A DNA stretch of 64,000 nt, taken from assembly GCF_000828085.3 (NCBI RefSeq), contig NZ_JXCA02000023.1, forward strand, positions 92,128-156,127, given 5' to 3'. The notes beneath the pieces were generated by a model that was not told the DNA's origin, searched no databases, and worked only from the letters and a program-made list of their open reading frames with translations. Of the stretch, positions 56,639 through 64,000 are shown piece by piece. The position numbers and the translations under genes are program-made. Numbering within the stretch: the stretch's first letter is position 1; each line of letters opens with the position of its first letter. The stretch is from Scytonema tolypothrichoides VB-61278. Lineage in GTDB: Bacteria > Cyanobacteriota > Cyanobacteriia > Cyanobacteriales > Nostocaceae.

Positions 56639-57019
56639 TTATTCGACCTCAACAGTGTAGCTGTCTTTGCAGGCAACATGAACAGCAGAAAGAAACTTTA
56701 GTTGTACGCTATCTCCAAATTTTTCTAGCTTCTCTCGCAATCCTGAAAATAGTAACTCTTTCGTTTGTGGTTCCAGTCTCCTAAGGGTACTTAAAAGCTT
56801 GAGATAATTATCAATGCTATAGGTGACTTCACACGCAGTTTGCTCAACGACCAACTCTTTGAAGCAACCGGAGTCCAAAACTTGTTGTCTGAACCCCCTC
56901 AAAGTCTTCGCTTTAACTTCCGCACCTTCATATCGGACAAATGAGGGAGCATAAGCTTGATACACTTCCTTGATCGCTCGTTGAGACTCTGCGCTCTTTT
57001 GACACGCAGATTCTCCCAT
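56639..57019 (-). pseudogene. C-terminal fragment of a class I methyltransferase
   Basis: A 126-residue frame resembling the last third of class I SAM methyltransferases: YAPSFVRYEGAEVKAKT, EQTACEVTYSIDNYLKLLST, EPQTKELLFSGLREKLEKFG, and VQLKFLSAVHVACKDS (the family usually reads LSTYS..L and LPYLSAVHIAxK). Motifs I-III of the SAM-binding core are missing upstream (57020-57420 has none), so the gene has lost its start. Family from memory. Confidence 0.6.
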
Positions 57020-57432
57020 CTAGCCCAGTTCTCCGTAGAACTGTATTCATGAAGTTACTCCCCTACTATTGCTAGAACTGCTTCACAGCAGTATTAGGGA
57101 GGGAGTTGAGACTCCGGGGACTGCCAACACCCCATCTCGTTTACCAACTACGACCCTTACAGTCGCTGTCGCTGACAGGATTTTCCATAGTTTGCTATAG
57201 GTCAACGCGATTGTTCAGAGGTTGTTTTCATTCTCGCCATTAAACAACTTGTTTTTTTGAGTTACAGCAATTTTCGGGTAAATAGACCACACTGTAGGGG
57301 ATCTAGGCCGCAGCGCCCCTACGAAAGATTGTGGTTCAAATAGATGAAAAACGCTGTAACTAGGAACATCCTAGTGAGTTATTAGGAACATTCTGATATC
57401 ATCACTGTACCACTATTAGAGGTACATAATCA
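57020..57432. other. Intergenic region before a small RHH gene
   Basis: 413 bases without a gene. Contains a GTAGGGGATCTAGGCCGCAGCGCCCCTAC-type REP (57294-57322, 29 bases; quoted here only by its ends GTAGGGG/CCCCTAC) and two copies of TAGGAACAT(C/T)CT (57361-57394). Confidence 0.55.
57361..57394. promoter_or_regulatory. Candidate operator: two TAGGAACATNCT sites
   Basis: TAGGAACATCCT at 57361-57372 and TAGGAACATTCT at 57383-57394, 22 bases apart (two helical turns), 39 bases before a ribbon-helix-helix gene. The first also forms the inverted repeat CTAGGA-ACA-TCCTAG with its flanks. RHH proteins typically bind such tandem sites in their own promoter. Confidence 0.5.
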
Positions 57433-57582
57433 ATGGCACAACCCAATAATTACGTAACTTTTCGGGTGACTGAACAAGAAAAGGAAATTTTAGCTAAGTA
57501 CTGCGAGCAAGAACAAAGAACGCAATCCGATGTGTTAAGGAATTTTGTACGTTCTCTAAAGAGAAAGCTTGACGGGAAATAA
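57433..57582 (+). CDS. Small ribbon-helix-helix protein
   Basis: A 49-residue gene: MAQPNNYVTFRVTEQEKEIL, then AKYCEQEQRTQSDVLRNFVR and SLKRKLDGK. The pattern is a beta-strand (NYVTFRVT) followed by two helices, the second opening QSDVLRNFV: a CopG/Arc-type DNA-binding dimer. It is probably an autorepressor or an antitoxin-like regulator. Genes of this kind, as I recall, occur beside TnpB-type elements in cyanobacteria, and a cluster of hairpins follows 22 bases later, but no tnpB or toxin gene is present. It is too small to appear in many gene scans. Confidence 0.75.
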   Translation: MAQPNNYVTFRVTEQEKEILAKYCEQEQRTQSDVLRNFVRSLKRKLDGK

Positions 57583-57603
57583 ATTTCACTCAGAGTCTTT
57601 CAT

Positions 57604-57653
57604 CTCCGGTCTAAAGCACGGAGTTCGGCACTACGTGCCTGCTCCTCCGGAGC
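57604..57653 (+). repeat. Cluster of three small hairpins
   Basis: Three perfect five-base stems in 50 bases: CTCCG..CGGAG (loop GTCTAAAGCA region), GGCAC-TAC-GTGCC and GCTCC-TCC-GGAGC. The arrangement resembles the structured right end of IS200/IS605-type elements or a small RNA. It lies between the RHH gene and the GST gene. Confidence 0.55.
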
Positions 57654-57699
57654 TTTCATACTCCCGCGCAAATCACCGTAAAATGTACGGCTTAATATT

Positions 57700-58755
57700 A
57701 TGTCACAACAAACCTCGTCACCAGCAGCAGACAAAAAACTCAAAACAAAAAAGGGTAAGAAGTCACTCCCACCAAAGCTCATCATTAAGCTAGGAAAGTT
57801 TGTCTGGACGACTATTTGGCATTTGATGATGTCGAAACTCGCTCCTCGTAACAAGTCAGGCGAGTATATTCGACCAAACAGCGAATTTAGAAACTCTGTT
57901 GGAACAGACCAAGGCAATTTGTATCAACCAGCAACAGGACGTTACAATCTCATAGCTGGGCTGGGTTGTCCGTGGGCACATCGTACTCTTGTTGTGCGAT
58001 CGCTCAAAGGACTTGAACAAGCAATATCGCTTCACACAGTCTCACCCTCCCCAATTGAAGGAGGTTGGGTGTTTAATCAGGAATACGAAGGTTGCCGTAC
58101 GCTTGCCGAACTTTATGAATTGGCAGAACCTGGTTACGGTGGACGCTTTACAGTTCCAGTTTTATGGGACTCTCAGACAAAGACGATAGTTAACAACGAA
58201 AGTGCAGAAATTATTGTGATGCTGAACTCACAATTCAACGAGTTCGCAAACAATCCCACACTAGACCTCTACCCACAGGAACTCAAAGAAAAGATTGACC
58301 AATGGAATGAAAGGATTTACACAAGCGTAAACAACGGCGTGTATCGTTGCGGCTTTGCCCAAACACAGGAAGCCTATGATCAAGTTTATCATGAATTGTT
58401 CACCACTCTTGATGAAATTGACACAGCCCTGAATGCCACTCGATACCTTTGTGGAGATACTGTCACACTGGCAGACGTCCGTTTGTTTACAACGTTATTC
58501 CGCTTTGACACTGTTTACTATGGGCTTTTTAAGTGTAACCGCAAAAGAATTCAGGACTATCAAAACCTGGGACCTTATCTTCGTGACTTGTATCAAATCA
58601 CAGGTATTGCTGACACCTGCGATTTAGAGAGTGTCAAGCGGGACTACTACGGAAACTTGTTCCCACTCAACCCAGGTGGTATTATCCCCTCTGGTCCCGA
58701 TCCAATGTTTCTTCAAGAACCACATCATCGCGACAAAGTGAACACTGAACAGTGA
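57700..58755 (+). CDS. Glutathione S-transferase, glutathionyl-hydroquinone-reductase type
   Basis: A 351-residue omega/xi-class GST like E. coli YqjG. The catalytic cysteine lies in AGLGCPWAHRT (about residue 90), NNESAEIIVML binds glutathione, and GVYRCGFAQTQEAYDQ plus RYLCGDTVTLADVRLFTTLFRFD form the C-terminal domain. Such enzymes remove glutathione from quinones using a second glutathione. A Lys-rich N-terminal extension of about 30 residues is unusual. The last residues (VNTEQ-stop) are encoded by AACACTGAACAGTGA, that is, by heptamer repeat DNA. Cytoplasmic. Confidence 0.9.
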   Translation: MSQQTSSPAADKKLKTKKGKKSLPPKLIIKLGKFVWTTIWHLMMSKLAPRNKSGEYIRPNSEFRNSVGTDQGNLYQPATGRYNLIAGLGCPWAHRTLVVRSLKGLEQAISLHTVSPSPIEGGWVFNQEYEGCRTLAELYELAEPGYGGRFTVPVLWDSQTKTIVNNESAEIIVMLNSQFNEFANNPTLDLYPQELKEKIDQWNERIYTSVNNGVYRCGFAQTQEAYDQVYHELFTTLDEIDTALNATRYLCGDTVTLADVRLFTTLFRFDTVYYGLFKCNRKRIQDYQNLGPYLRDLYQITGIADTCDLESVKRDYYGNLFPLNPGGIIPSGPDPMFLQEPHHRDKVNTEQ

Positions 58756-58932
58756 ACAGTGAGTAAGCGTGCTTGATGAGGGTTTCCCTCACGCTTGCTC
58801 TGGCGTATGCCTACGGCACGCCCTCTGGGCTAAAGCCGTCAGGCGTACGCTTTGCGCATACCTGAAGGGTAAACAGTGAACAGAGTCAGGGATTTCTTGA
58901 CCTCCCTGATAACTGGTAACTGGTAAAAAACT
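58741..58932. repeat. Heptamer run and GC-rich interspersed elements
   Basis: AACAGTG units over the GST stop codon, a GGCGTATGCCTACGGCACGCC-like element (58802-58822; arms GGCGT/ACGCC) and related TACGCTTTGCGCATACC, then CTGGTAACTGGTAA units up to the 3' end of the DUF3891 gene on the other strand. Confidence 0.75.
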
Positions 58933-58933
58933 C

Positions 58934-59725
58934 TTAATCTGGTTGCAAAGTCGTGCTCAAAGTCACTGCACAATCACCCATTAAAGCCTCTCGCATCGCT
59001 TTTTCATCGCTAAAAGTCTCTTGTAGAAGTCGTCCCTCATAAACGAGTTCTACCTGACTGGCCTGAAAAGGCCAAGGAGAGACTGCGACTTGATAATGGT
59101 TGTTTTTGACCTCTTTCAAAGTCAGTGTGAGGGTGGTTTCACCGTCAATTGTTGGTACCCCAGAAAGATATGCATCATCAGTTAATTCTTGACATAAGAT
59201 AATAGATAGTGCATCCCATATCGCTACTAACTTTCTATTACGCTCAACAACTTCCGGTTTTGTGTATGGTGCATAATATTCGTCATTTTTGAGAAAAGCA
59301 ATCACTTGTTCTTGGAAAGCATACTCCCTCTCTAAAAAGTTCTGCACAATTTGAGAGGAAGTTGCTGAGTTCTGCCAACTTGTAAATCTTTCATACAAAC
59401 TTGTTCCGTGAAGTGAGATCAGGAGTGCTACATATCTACCCCAAGGAAGTGCAAGTTGTCTAGCGCCAGACCAGATTTCTATATGTTCCGGCGTTGAAAG
59501 TTCCATAAATTTATTGGGATAGCCTGTTTGCGAGTTGAGTGTAGGTGCTTGTTCCCAGAAAAGCCAACCAATATCATGTAATTGGGCACCTAGACAAACT
59601 TCTTTTTTGGGAGCAAACTCACCAAAGCGTTCATTTCCCCAAACTTGTGCAAATTGACCTGCAAGCCAAGCGTGATTTGGTTGAGTGATGCAAATAAGTC
59701 CTTGTTTTGTTAAACGATGTAACAT
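58934..59725 (-). CDS. DUF3891-family protein
   Basis: A 263-residue protein of the DUF3891 family. It begins MLHRLTKQGLICITQPNHAWLAGQFA and contains QLHDIGWLFWEQAP, an HD-like pair, and SLHGTSLYERF, which together suggest a metal-dependent phosphohydrolase-like helical fold. LVAIWDALSIILCQ is a later conserved helix. No signal peptide, so cytoplasmic. Function is unknown; the gene stands alone, and its 3' end abuts repeats. Confidence 0.83.
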   Translation of the reverse strand: MLHRLTKQGLICITQPNHAWLAGQFAQVWGNERFGEFAPKKEVCLGAQLHDIGWLFWEQAPTLNSQTGYPNKFMELSTPEHIEIWSGARQLALPWGRYVALLISLHGTSLYERFTSWQNSATSSQIVQNFLEREYAFQEQVIAFLKNDEYYAPYTKPEVVERNRKLVAIWDALSIILCQELTDDAYLSGVPTIDGETTLTLTLKEVKNNHYQVAVSPWPFQASQVELVYEGRLLQETFSDEKAMREALMGDCAVTLSTTLQPD

Positions 59726-59907
59726 AAATAGAAAGCAAAAAATATTGTTCTACTCTTTATTCTGAACTAATCACCAAACAAAAAACCTATGCTAAATGAA
59801 TGTAACGAAAGCTATTCAAATCTTCCACTAGTTACTTTTCACGAGTGGACGCTAAACACCTTTTTGAACCTAGACCTTAATGGTGTAAAAGATGTATATA
59901 AAAAGAT

Positions 59908-60639
59908 ATGAAACTTAAAAACTCAGCTTGGAATTTGGTCATGTTCAAGCGACTTTTCTTAGTATTAGGCTGTACTATAGCTGGTACTGGTGCTATTGTA
60001 TTCTTCTTTTGGCAACAAGCGACTCAGCTACCTGTTTGGTACTCAAATTCACCGACAACATCAAGTTTACCTCCCCAAACAGACCAACACAAAACTCAGA
60101 TTCAACCATCACAAGAGCAAGTCTTGAGTAAAATTTCTGACAATTTAAAAGGGGCAAATGCTAAAGGTGAAGTGCAACTAGATGCAAATGAAGTCAATAC
60201 GCTGATTAGTTCAGGAATTGCTCAAACGACTGATAAAAGTCCGCTTGCTCAAGCAGTTGTTAAGACAAATACTCAAATTCAAGATGGCAAAATCTCCGCA
60301 GGTGCTGTGATAGATTTCAGAACAATTCCCTTAAACGAGTTGCCATCCCAAGAACAAGTTGCAATTTCCAAACTGCTATCGACTGTGCCCATCTTAAAAT
60401 ATCGCCCCGTGTACATAGAGGTTGAAGGAAAACCCAAGGTGCACAATAAACAAATCAGCTTGGATGAGACAACCCGCGTTAAGTTTGGTAACCTCAGCTT
60501 GACTCTCTCGGATATGTATCAACGTTTTGGGCTTTCAGAAAAACACCTCAACCAACAAGTTGCAAATGAATTGAAGAAACTTCCAGTGGAGGTGAAAGAC
60601 GTTGAAGTTATGGGCGATCGCCTCATCGTTCGTGGTTAG
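59908..60639 (+). CDS. Membrane-anchored protein of unknown function
   Basis: A 243-residue protein with one N-terminal membrane segment (about 17-36; ATG 59941 is an alternative start) and a Pro/Thr/Gln-rich linker (40-70). The periplasmic domain (about 75-243) has EVQLDANEVNTLISSGIAQ, GKISAGAVIDFRTIPLNELP, PILKYRPVYIEVEGKPKV and ends VEVKDVEVMGDRLIVRG; alternating hydrophobics suggest a beta-rich fold, perhaps lipid-binding like AsmA/LolA-type domains. I recognise no named family. ATATGAAAC precedes the start; no Shine-Dalgarno is clear. Confidence 0.75.
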   Translation: MKLKNSAWNLVMFKRLFLVLGCTIAGTGAIVFFFWQQATQLPVWYSNSPTTSSLPPQTDQHKTQIQPSQEQVLSKISDNLKGANAKGEVQLDANEVNTLISSGIAQTTDKSPLAQAVVKTNTQIQDGKISAGAVIDFRTIPLNELPSQEQVAISKLLSTVPILKYRPVYIEVEGKPKVHNKQISLDETTRVKFGNLSLTLSDMYQRFGLSEKHLNQQVANELKKLPVEVKDVEVMGDRLIVRG

Positions 60640-60920
60640 TGGTTAGAAGTTGAACTGTGACAAACTCAGCACCAATTTCGTTACACAACTGCTGCCAAAT
60701 TTCCTGTGTGCTAAGTGCAAATATCTGTCTCAGAAAAGACATGGAAATCCACCTTTTATAAAACTGTACAACTGTAACGTTAGCGAAGCGGAACGAAGTT
60801 CGCCAAGCCTTACTAACCCCACGAGTATCCATCTTATCCGACAAATCAACCTGAAAGGAAGCTCCCTTTGGGAGCCGCTACGAAGACAGCGAGTTTTTCA
60901 GTTGGAACCCCGCCACCACA

Positions 60921-60995
60921 GATATCTGTGGGTGTCTCAAGAGTACACGCGAGTGAAGGAAGTCCTGTTTTGTCATGGTTTCACCCAACCCTACA
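60921..60995. repeat. Diverged 75-base repeat, copy 1
   Basis: Begins GATATCTGTGGG and ends TCACCCAACCCTACA. Copy 2 lies at 61219-61293 with the same spacing between shared blocks and no gaps. Copy 1 also contains the palindrome CCACAGATATCTGTGG at its left edge (60917-60932). Confidence 0.6.
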
Positions 60996-61218
60996 AATTC
61001 AACCAAAAATCTTATCATTGGTGTCATCCAAATACTTAAGCGAATACTTAACTATTAGAAGAACAGTAAGCAATTCTTTAAATATTAACTGCCAATATTA
61101 AGAAATGTTACAATAACACGTTATTTTGCGTAATACTAACCAACTGGAACTGAGTAATTATGGAGACAGTGAAAAAAATTCAGGAGATTGAAGATGTGAC
61201 AGAAACCTGAAAACTTTA

Positions 61219-61293
61219 GATATCTGTGGGGACTCCACAAGTACTGGTGGGGAAGGTTGTTCAATGCATGTCTACGTTCACCCAAACCCTAGA
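61219..61293. repeat. Diverged 75-base repeat, copy 2
   Basis: Begins GATATCTGTGGG, contains AAGTACTGG where copy 1 has AGAGTACAC, and ends TTCACCCAAACCCTAGA. By eye roughly two thirds of positions agree with copy 1. Confidence 0.6.
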
Positions 61294-62177
61294 TGGTGTT
61301 GAGTTGGTAAACAGGCGTTGGTCACATTATGTTTGGCGTTGAGGTTTAGCGATGTAAATGAAGTTTTAGCAAACTTAAGTAAATCCATTTGACAAGTCAA
61401 GAAACTAATGAGAAGATATCGTCATCTCACAATATATACCTAAAGAAAGATGTCAAAAAAGTAAAAAATAAATATGAGCACCAGTTGGATTGCAGATAAA
61501 TCTATCCAAATTCCAAAATAAAAATAAAAGCAGCATCTTGGATAAAAACTGGCTAACTGTAAGTAGGTAGGCACGGTTAAAGATAACTATGTAAACTTAT
61601 GTAAAGCAGCATAAATGTCTTTAACAATAAGCTTTTAAGCGATTTACATTTCTTAACTTAGTTAGATTTTTTTGCGCCCACCTACTTAACTGATTAATTA
61701 ATAGATATGCCAGTCCAATTCCAAAACACTAAATTGTGTCTGCAATAGTAACTTGACAGTCAGTGTAATGAGTGATTTGTAACCTGATCTCACTCCAAAC
61801 GCTCATGACTAATTGCAATATTTCGAGATAATTGTAATTAATTATGGTCGTATTAAACGCTGTTCATGTTCAGTGCAATCAGCAGGAGCAATTTCCAAAT
61901 TATGTTAAACAGACTAACGGTGTTCCAGGAATTCAAACACGTGAACATCGTGTAAAAACCTGGGGATACACTCTGAAATTTGAGTGTCAAATTAATTATT
62001 TTTTGTTCAAAAAGTAGATTAATAAGAAAATATTATTTAGAACTTTTGCGTAAAACAGAGAGATGGGCTTGATTACTACTTATAGAGTTTAAAACAAACG
62101 AAATGCAACTGAAATAACTGAGGCTATGTCAATCAGCTACACGATTACTTGCAATATTTAAAGAGAATTGTGAACCA

Positions 62178-62333
62178 ATGATTATCATCATGAAATCCAG
62201 CACTCCAGTAGCAGAAATTGAGCGAGTCAGCGCTGAACTCCACCGCAGGAAAATCACTCCAGAAAAATCTGTAGTATAGAACAAAGTGGTGATTGGTTTG
62301 GTAGGTGATACTGCTGCTCTCAAACATCTATGA
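62178..62333 (+). pseudogene. DAHP synthase (aroF-type) N-terminal remnant
   Basis: From ATG 62178 the frame reads MIIIMKSSTPVAEIERVSAE, then LHRRKITPEKSVV, an in-frame TAG (62277-62279), then NKVVIGLVGDTAALKHL and TGA. Cyanobacterial AroF-type 3-deoxy-7-phosphoheptulonate synthases begin MIIVMK...PEAE...V..EL..WGLTPEKxVGKHKVVIGLVGDT, so this is the regulatory ferredoxin-like N-terminus with one nonsense codon and an abrupt end. Nothing of the catalytic barrel remains downstream. Confidence 0.65.
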
Positions 62334-62477
62334 CAACTGGGTGAGTGCATCTTGCATTTTCAGAAAATAGCTCATTGGTAGCTGTGGCTACCAGATGAAC
62401 TGTGGCAGTAGTTAACTTCCTTGTTGGTAATCAGGCAGGGATTTTAGTAGATAAAAACCTTGAATGAGGTAACTCTG

Positions 62478-62954
62478 GTGAGCCACAAGATAGTTTCAGA
62501 GATTTTAATTTTGCTTCGACCTGACTGCTTACCTAAAAGTTATCAAGTAAGTGGGTCTAAGGACAAGCTGTGCACAGTGCTCAATTTGCTTCAACAAGCT
62601 TTAGATGAAACTTCAGATCAGTATGCTCTAAATACTGTCAACCAAGCAGTAGAGATACTTGGGAATGTGGAAGTCATTGAGACTGAGGAAATCCCCCCCA
62701 CTAATACCTGTTTAGAACAATGGGAAATCGATGATTTCAATAGATTTTTCGCTTTAAAACATGTGCAGGCTAGAAATCCTGCTGAATGTTTAGTTGCAAG
62801 TGTTTTAACCGCCTATCGCGCTTTGCTTGAGCTAAATTGTTGCACCTCACTTGAATCAGCCAAGTTGGAACTAGAAAGTCAAAAAATTGGTTTCAAAAGC
62901 TGTGTAAATCTATTTGTTAGAGTCTTCAACCTGTGTTTAGAAGAAAGGCCATGA
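62478..62954 (+). CDS. Unrecognised protein, first gene of a coupled pair
   Basis: A 158-residue protein from GTG 62478 (GAGG lies 8 bases upstream; a TTG at 62460 is an alternative). It is mostly helical and slightly acidic: MSHKIVSEILILLRPDCLPK, LNLLQQALDETSDQYALNTV, IEEIPPTNTCLEQWEIDDFN-like, ASVLTAYRALLELNCC. It contains seven cysteines or so with no regular metal motif. No signal peptide or TM. Its TGA overlaps the next gene's ATG (ATGA), so the two products are made together and probably interact. I know no family for it. Confidence 0.68.
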   Translation: MSHKIVSEILILLRPDCLPKSYQVSGSKDKLCTVLNLLQQALDETSDQYALNTVNQAVEILGNVEVIETEEIPPTNTCLEQWEIDDFNRFFALKHVQARNPAECLVASVLTAYRALLELNCCTSLESAKLELESQKIGFKSCVNLFVRVFNLCLEERP

Positions 62955-63532
62955 CTAATGTTGAGGCAATGGAAATCTGGAAGAAATCGCATTGGACCTT
63001 TTCTGTTTATATCCAGTGCTTAATTATCTGCCTTCGTCGCTTTCAAATGGAGGTAGAAGTTGGAAACATAGACGGTGCTGGAATTGAGCTAGAAACTGCA
63101 GCAGAACTCTTGCTTGCATCAGCTGCAGCGATGGAGTTAGCAGGAAGTTTCAATAGACAAATGTTTGAGGACAAGATTCGTCCGATGATGATGCCTCCTA
63201 ACGTTCAAGCGGATGACTTTAGCGGACTTATGCACTGGGACCATACATACCTTATGACTATGTTGAAGAAAATCCAGCCTCTTTACAAGGCACTACCAGC
63301 CTCTCTTCAATTTCAGCACAGCAAATTTGTCTCAGCCTATAAAGTTGTTTGTGCTTCCCACAAAGCTGTTTGTCAAAAATTTGGGGGTGGTGAAGCGGGA
63401 AGTTTGCGAGCGCCCCAACACACAGCAGTAGATATGCTTGATAAATTCCAGCAGAACCGTTTGCGACTTATAGATCCAAATGGTCAATTAGCGAGTGTGT
63501 GTCCGTTCCATGTAAGTAAATCCTCAAAGTAA
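62951..63532 (+). CDS. Unrecognised helical protein, second gene of the pair
   Basis: A 193-residue protein from ATG 62951, which overlaps the previous stop. Predicted helical: AMEIWKKSHWTFSVYIQCLI, IELETAAELLLASAAAMELA, KIRPMMMPPNVQADDFSGLM, HWDHTYLMTMLKKIQPLYKA, HSKFVSAYKVVCASHKAVCQ. Several His and Glu residues on helices (for example MHWDHT and FQHSK) could form a metal or cofactor site, as in TenA- or diiron-like all-helical enzymes, but that is speculation. Cytoplasmic. Followed by a methyltransferase gene 185 bases later; a small biosynthetic or modification locus is possible. Confidence 0.7.
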   Translation: MTNVEAMEIWKKSHWTFSVYIQCLIICLRRFQMEVEVGNIDGAGIELETAAELLLASAAAMELAGSFNRQMFEDKIRPMMMPPNVQADDFSGLMHWDHTYLMTMLKKIQPLYKALPASLQFQHSKFVSAYKVVCASHKAVCQKFGGGEAGSLRAPQHTAVDMLDKFQQNRLRLIDPNGQLASVCPFHVSKSSK

Positions 63533-63717
63533 AAAGTGATGGTTGAAATTCAAATTGACAAGAGCATTTTTATTTCAACTCCTGATGATGGTTCATAGTG
63601 GTGACTATTGTCAGAAACCACGGCAAAATGCTAGATTCTCAAGCTATGCTCAACCGTGCCGTTACAGATTCCGGCATACAAATGACCTTTTAGCAACAGA
63701 TTTAAGGAGATTTATCA

Positions 63718-64000
63718 ATGCAAAGAGTTCTTGAACCAGAAGTCATGGATACGTCGGAAGAGGCTATTGAGTACGATGCGATGGACTTTACTGAAGTAAA
63801 TACCGCATTTGCACAACGTGCTATTGAGTTGGGTCCGCAATCTGGTCTGATTCTTGACGCAGGTACAGGTACTGCCCGCATTCCCATCTTAATTTGCCAG
63901 CAGTGTCCGCAGTTGCAGATTATCGGCAGCGACCTGTCAAAAAATATGCTGCTCATTGGCTCAAAGAATGTCGAGCAAGCTGGCTTGCAAAAACAGATTT
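63718..64000 (+). CDS. Class I SAM-dependent methyltransferase, partial
   Basis: Start of a methyltransferase gene that runs off the window; 94 residues are visible. AAGGAGA lies 7-8 bases before ATG 63718. It begins MQRVLEPEVMDTSEEAIEYD, then AMDFTEVNTAFAQRAIELGP, motif I LILDAGTGTARIPIL and motif II-like IIGSDLSKNML. Proteins with this opening are common, uncharacterised cyanobacterial methyltransferases. It follows the two unknown genes in the same direction. Confidence 0.88.
   Translation, partial: MQRVLEPEVMDTSEEAIEYDAMDFTEVNTAFAQRAIELGPQSGLILDAGTGTARIPILICQQCPQLQIIGSDLSKNMLLIGSKNVEQAGLQKQI

Larger units (their letters stand above)
60640..62477. other. 1.8-kb non-coding region with a dead gene and a repeat pair
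   Basis: No intact gene. Holds a diverged direct repeat (60921-60995 and 61219-61293), a GGAAGCTCCCTTTGGGAGCC hairpin (60857-60876), a long AT-rich stretch (61300-62150) and a DAHP-synthase remnant (62178-62333). It may hold the promoter of the unknown operon at 62478. Confidence 0.6.

Noticed and set aside
63540-63600. Short frame MVEIQIDKSIFISTPDDGS upstream of the methyltransferase
   Set aside because: It resembles the opening of a polyketide-cyclase-like protein, but 19 codons are too few to support a call.
1-64000. tRNA, rRNA, tmRNA or origin of replication
   Set aside because: I scanned the intergenic regions by eye for cloverleaf and T-loop patterns and for DnaA-box clusters and saw none; a covariance-model search would settle it.

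Overview
The window comes from a filamentous, probably heterocyst-forming cyanobacterium (Nostocales-like). The basis is the many HIP1 octamers (GCGATCGC), cyanobacteria-specific families (DUF2808, RppA/RppB, an Hfq gene beside dapF, DM13, CHAT/TPR proteins, TpsA-like adhesin), short tandem heptamer repeats of the kind known from heterocystous strains, and many palindromic REP-like elements in the long intergenic spaces. Species cannot be read from the sequence. No rRNA, tRNA or CRISPR array was found. Gene order is loose: mostly single genes or pairs separated by repeat-rich DNA, with several broken genes.

Layout. 0-13 kb: the 3' part of a heavy-metal RND pump and a lipoprotein, a glutamine-amidotransferase-like gene cut in two by an IS200/IS605-type TnpB element, a remnant of a metal-cluster gene, two DUF2808 proteins, the RppA/RppB two-component system (its genes separated by about 49 heptamer repeats), a 2TM protein and a methyltransferase. 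12.8-26 kb: polysaccharide deacetylase, a multi-pass membrane protein, a triple-repeat protein, azoR with divergent HxlR regulator, an Slr1339-like protein, two tandem vWA proteins, a CPA2 antiporter, hfq/dapF, an SDR and a DM13 protein. 26-36 kb: a surface/effector neighbourhood with a large TpsA-like secreted protein, a DUF1400 alpha/beta hydrolase, a V8-type serine protease and a CHAT protease whose TPR region is split by a frame break. 36-50 kb: ferritin-like protein, two PD-(D/E)XK-type proteins, a giant TamB protein, a lone receiver domain, an SDR of unusual composition, recR (apparently starting at ACG) and a coupled pair of TPR proteins. 50-52 kb is gene-poor. 52-60 kb: a membrane protein, ddl, a duplicated miaB 3' end next to a DinB-like gene, miaB, transposase and methyltransferase fragments, a 49-residue ribbon-helix-helix gene, a glutathionyl-hydroquinone-reductase-like GST, a DUF3891 protein and a membrane-anchored protein. 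60.6-62.5 kb is non-coding apart from a dead DAHP-synthase N-terminus and a diverged repeat pair. It is followed by two unrecognised, translationally coupled genes and the start of a methyltransferase at the right edge.

How the parts may work together. The metal pump, its lipoprotein and RppA/RppB could be one metal-response locus since broken up by insertions. TpsA, serine protease and CHAT protease point to a surface or self/non-self programme. The coupled TPR pair at 47.5-49.7 kb and the unknown gene pair at the right edge are the best candidates for undescribed systems. A recurring theme is that interspersed repeats sit directly on gene 3' ends and in at least three genes supply the last codons and stop.
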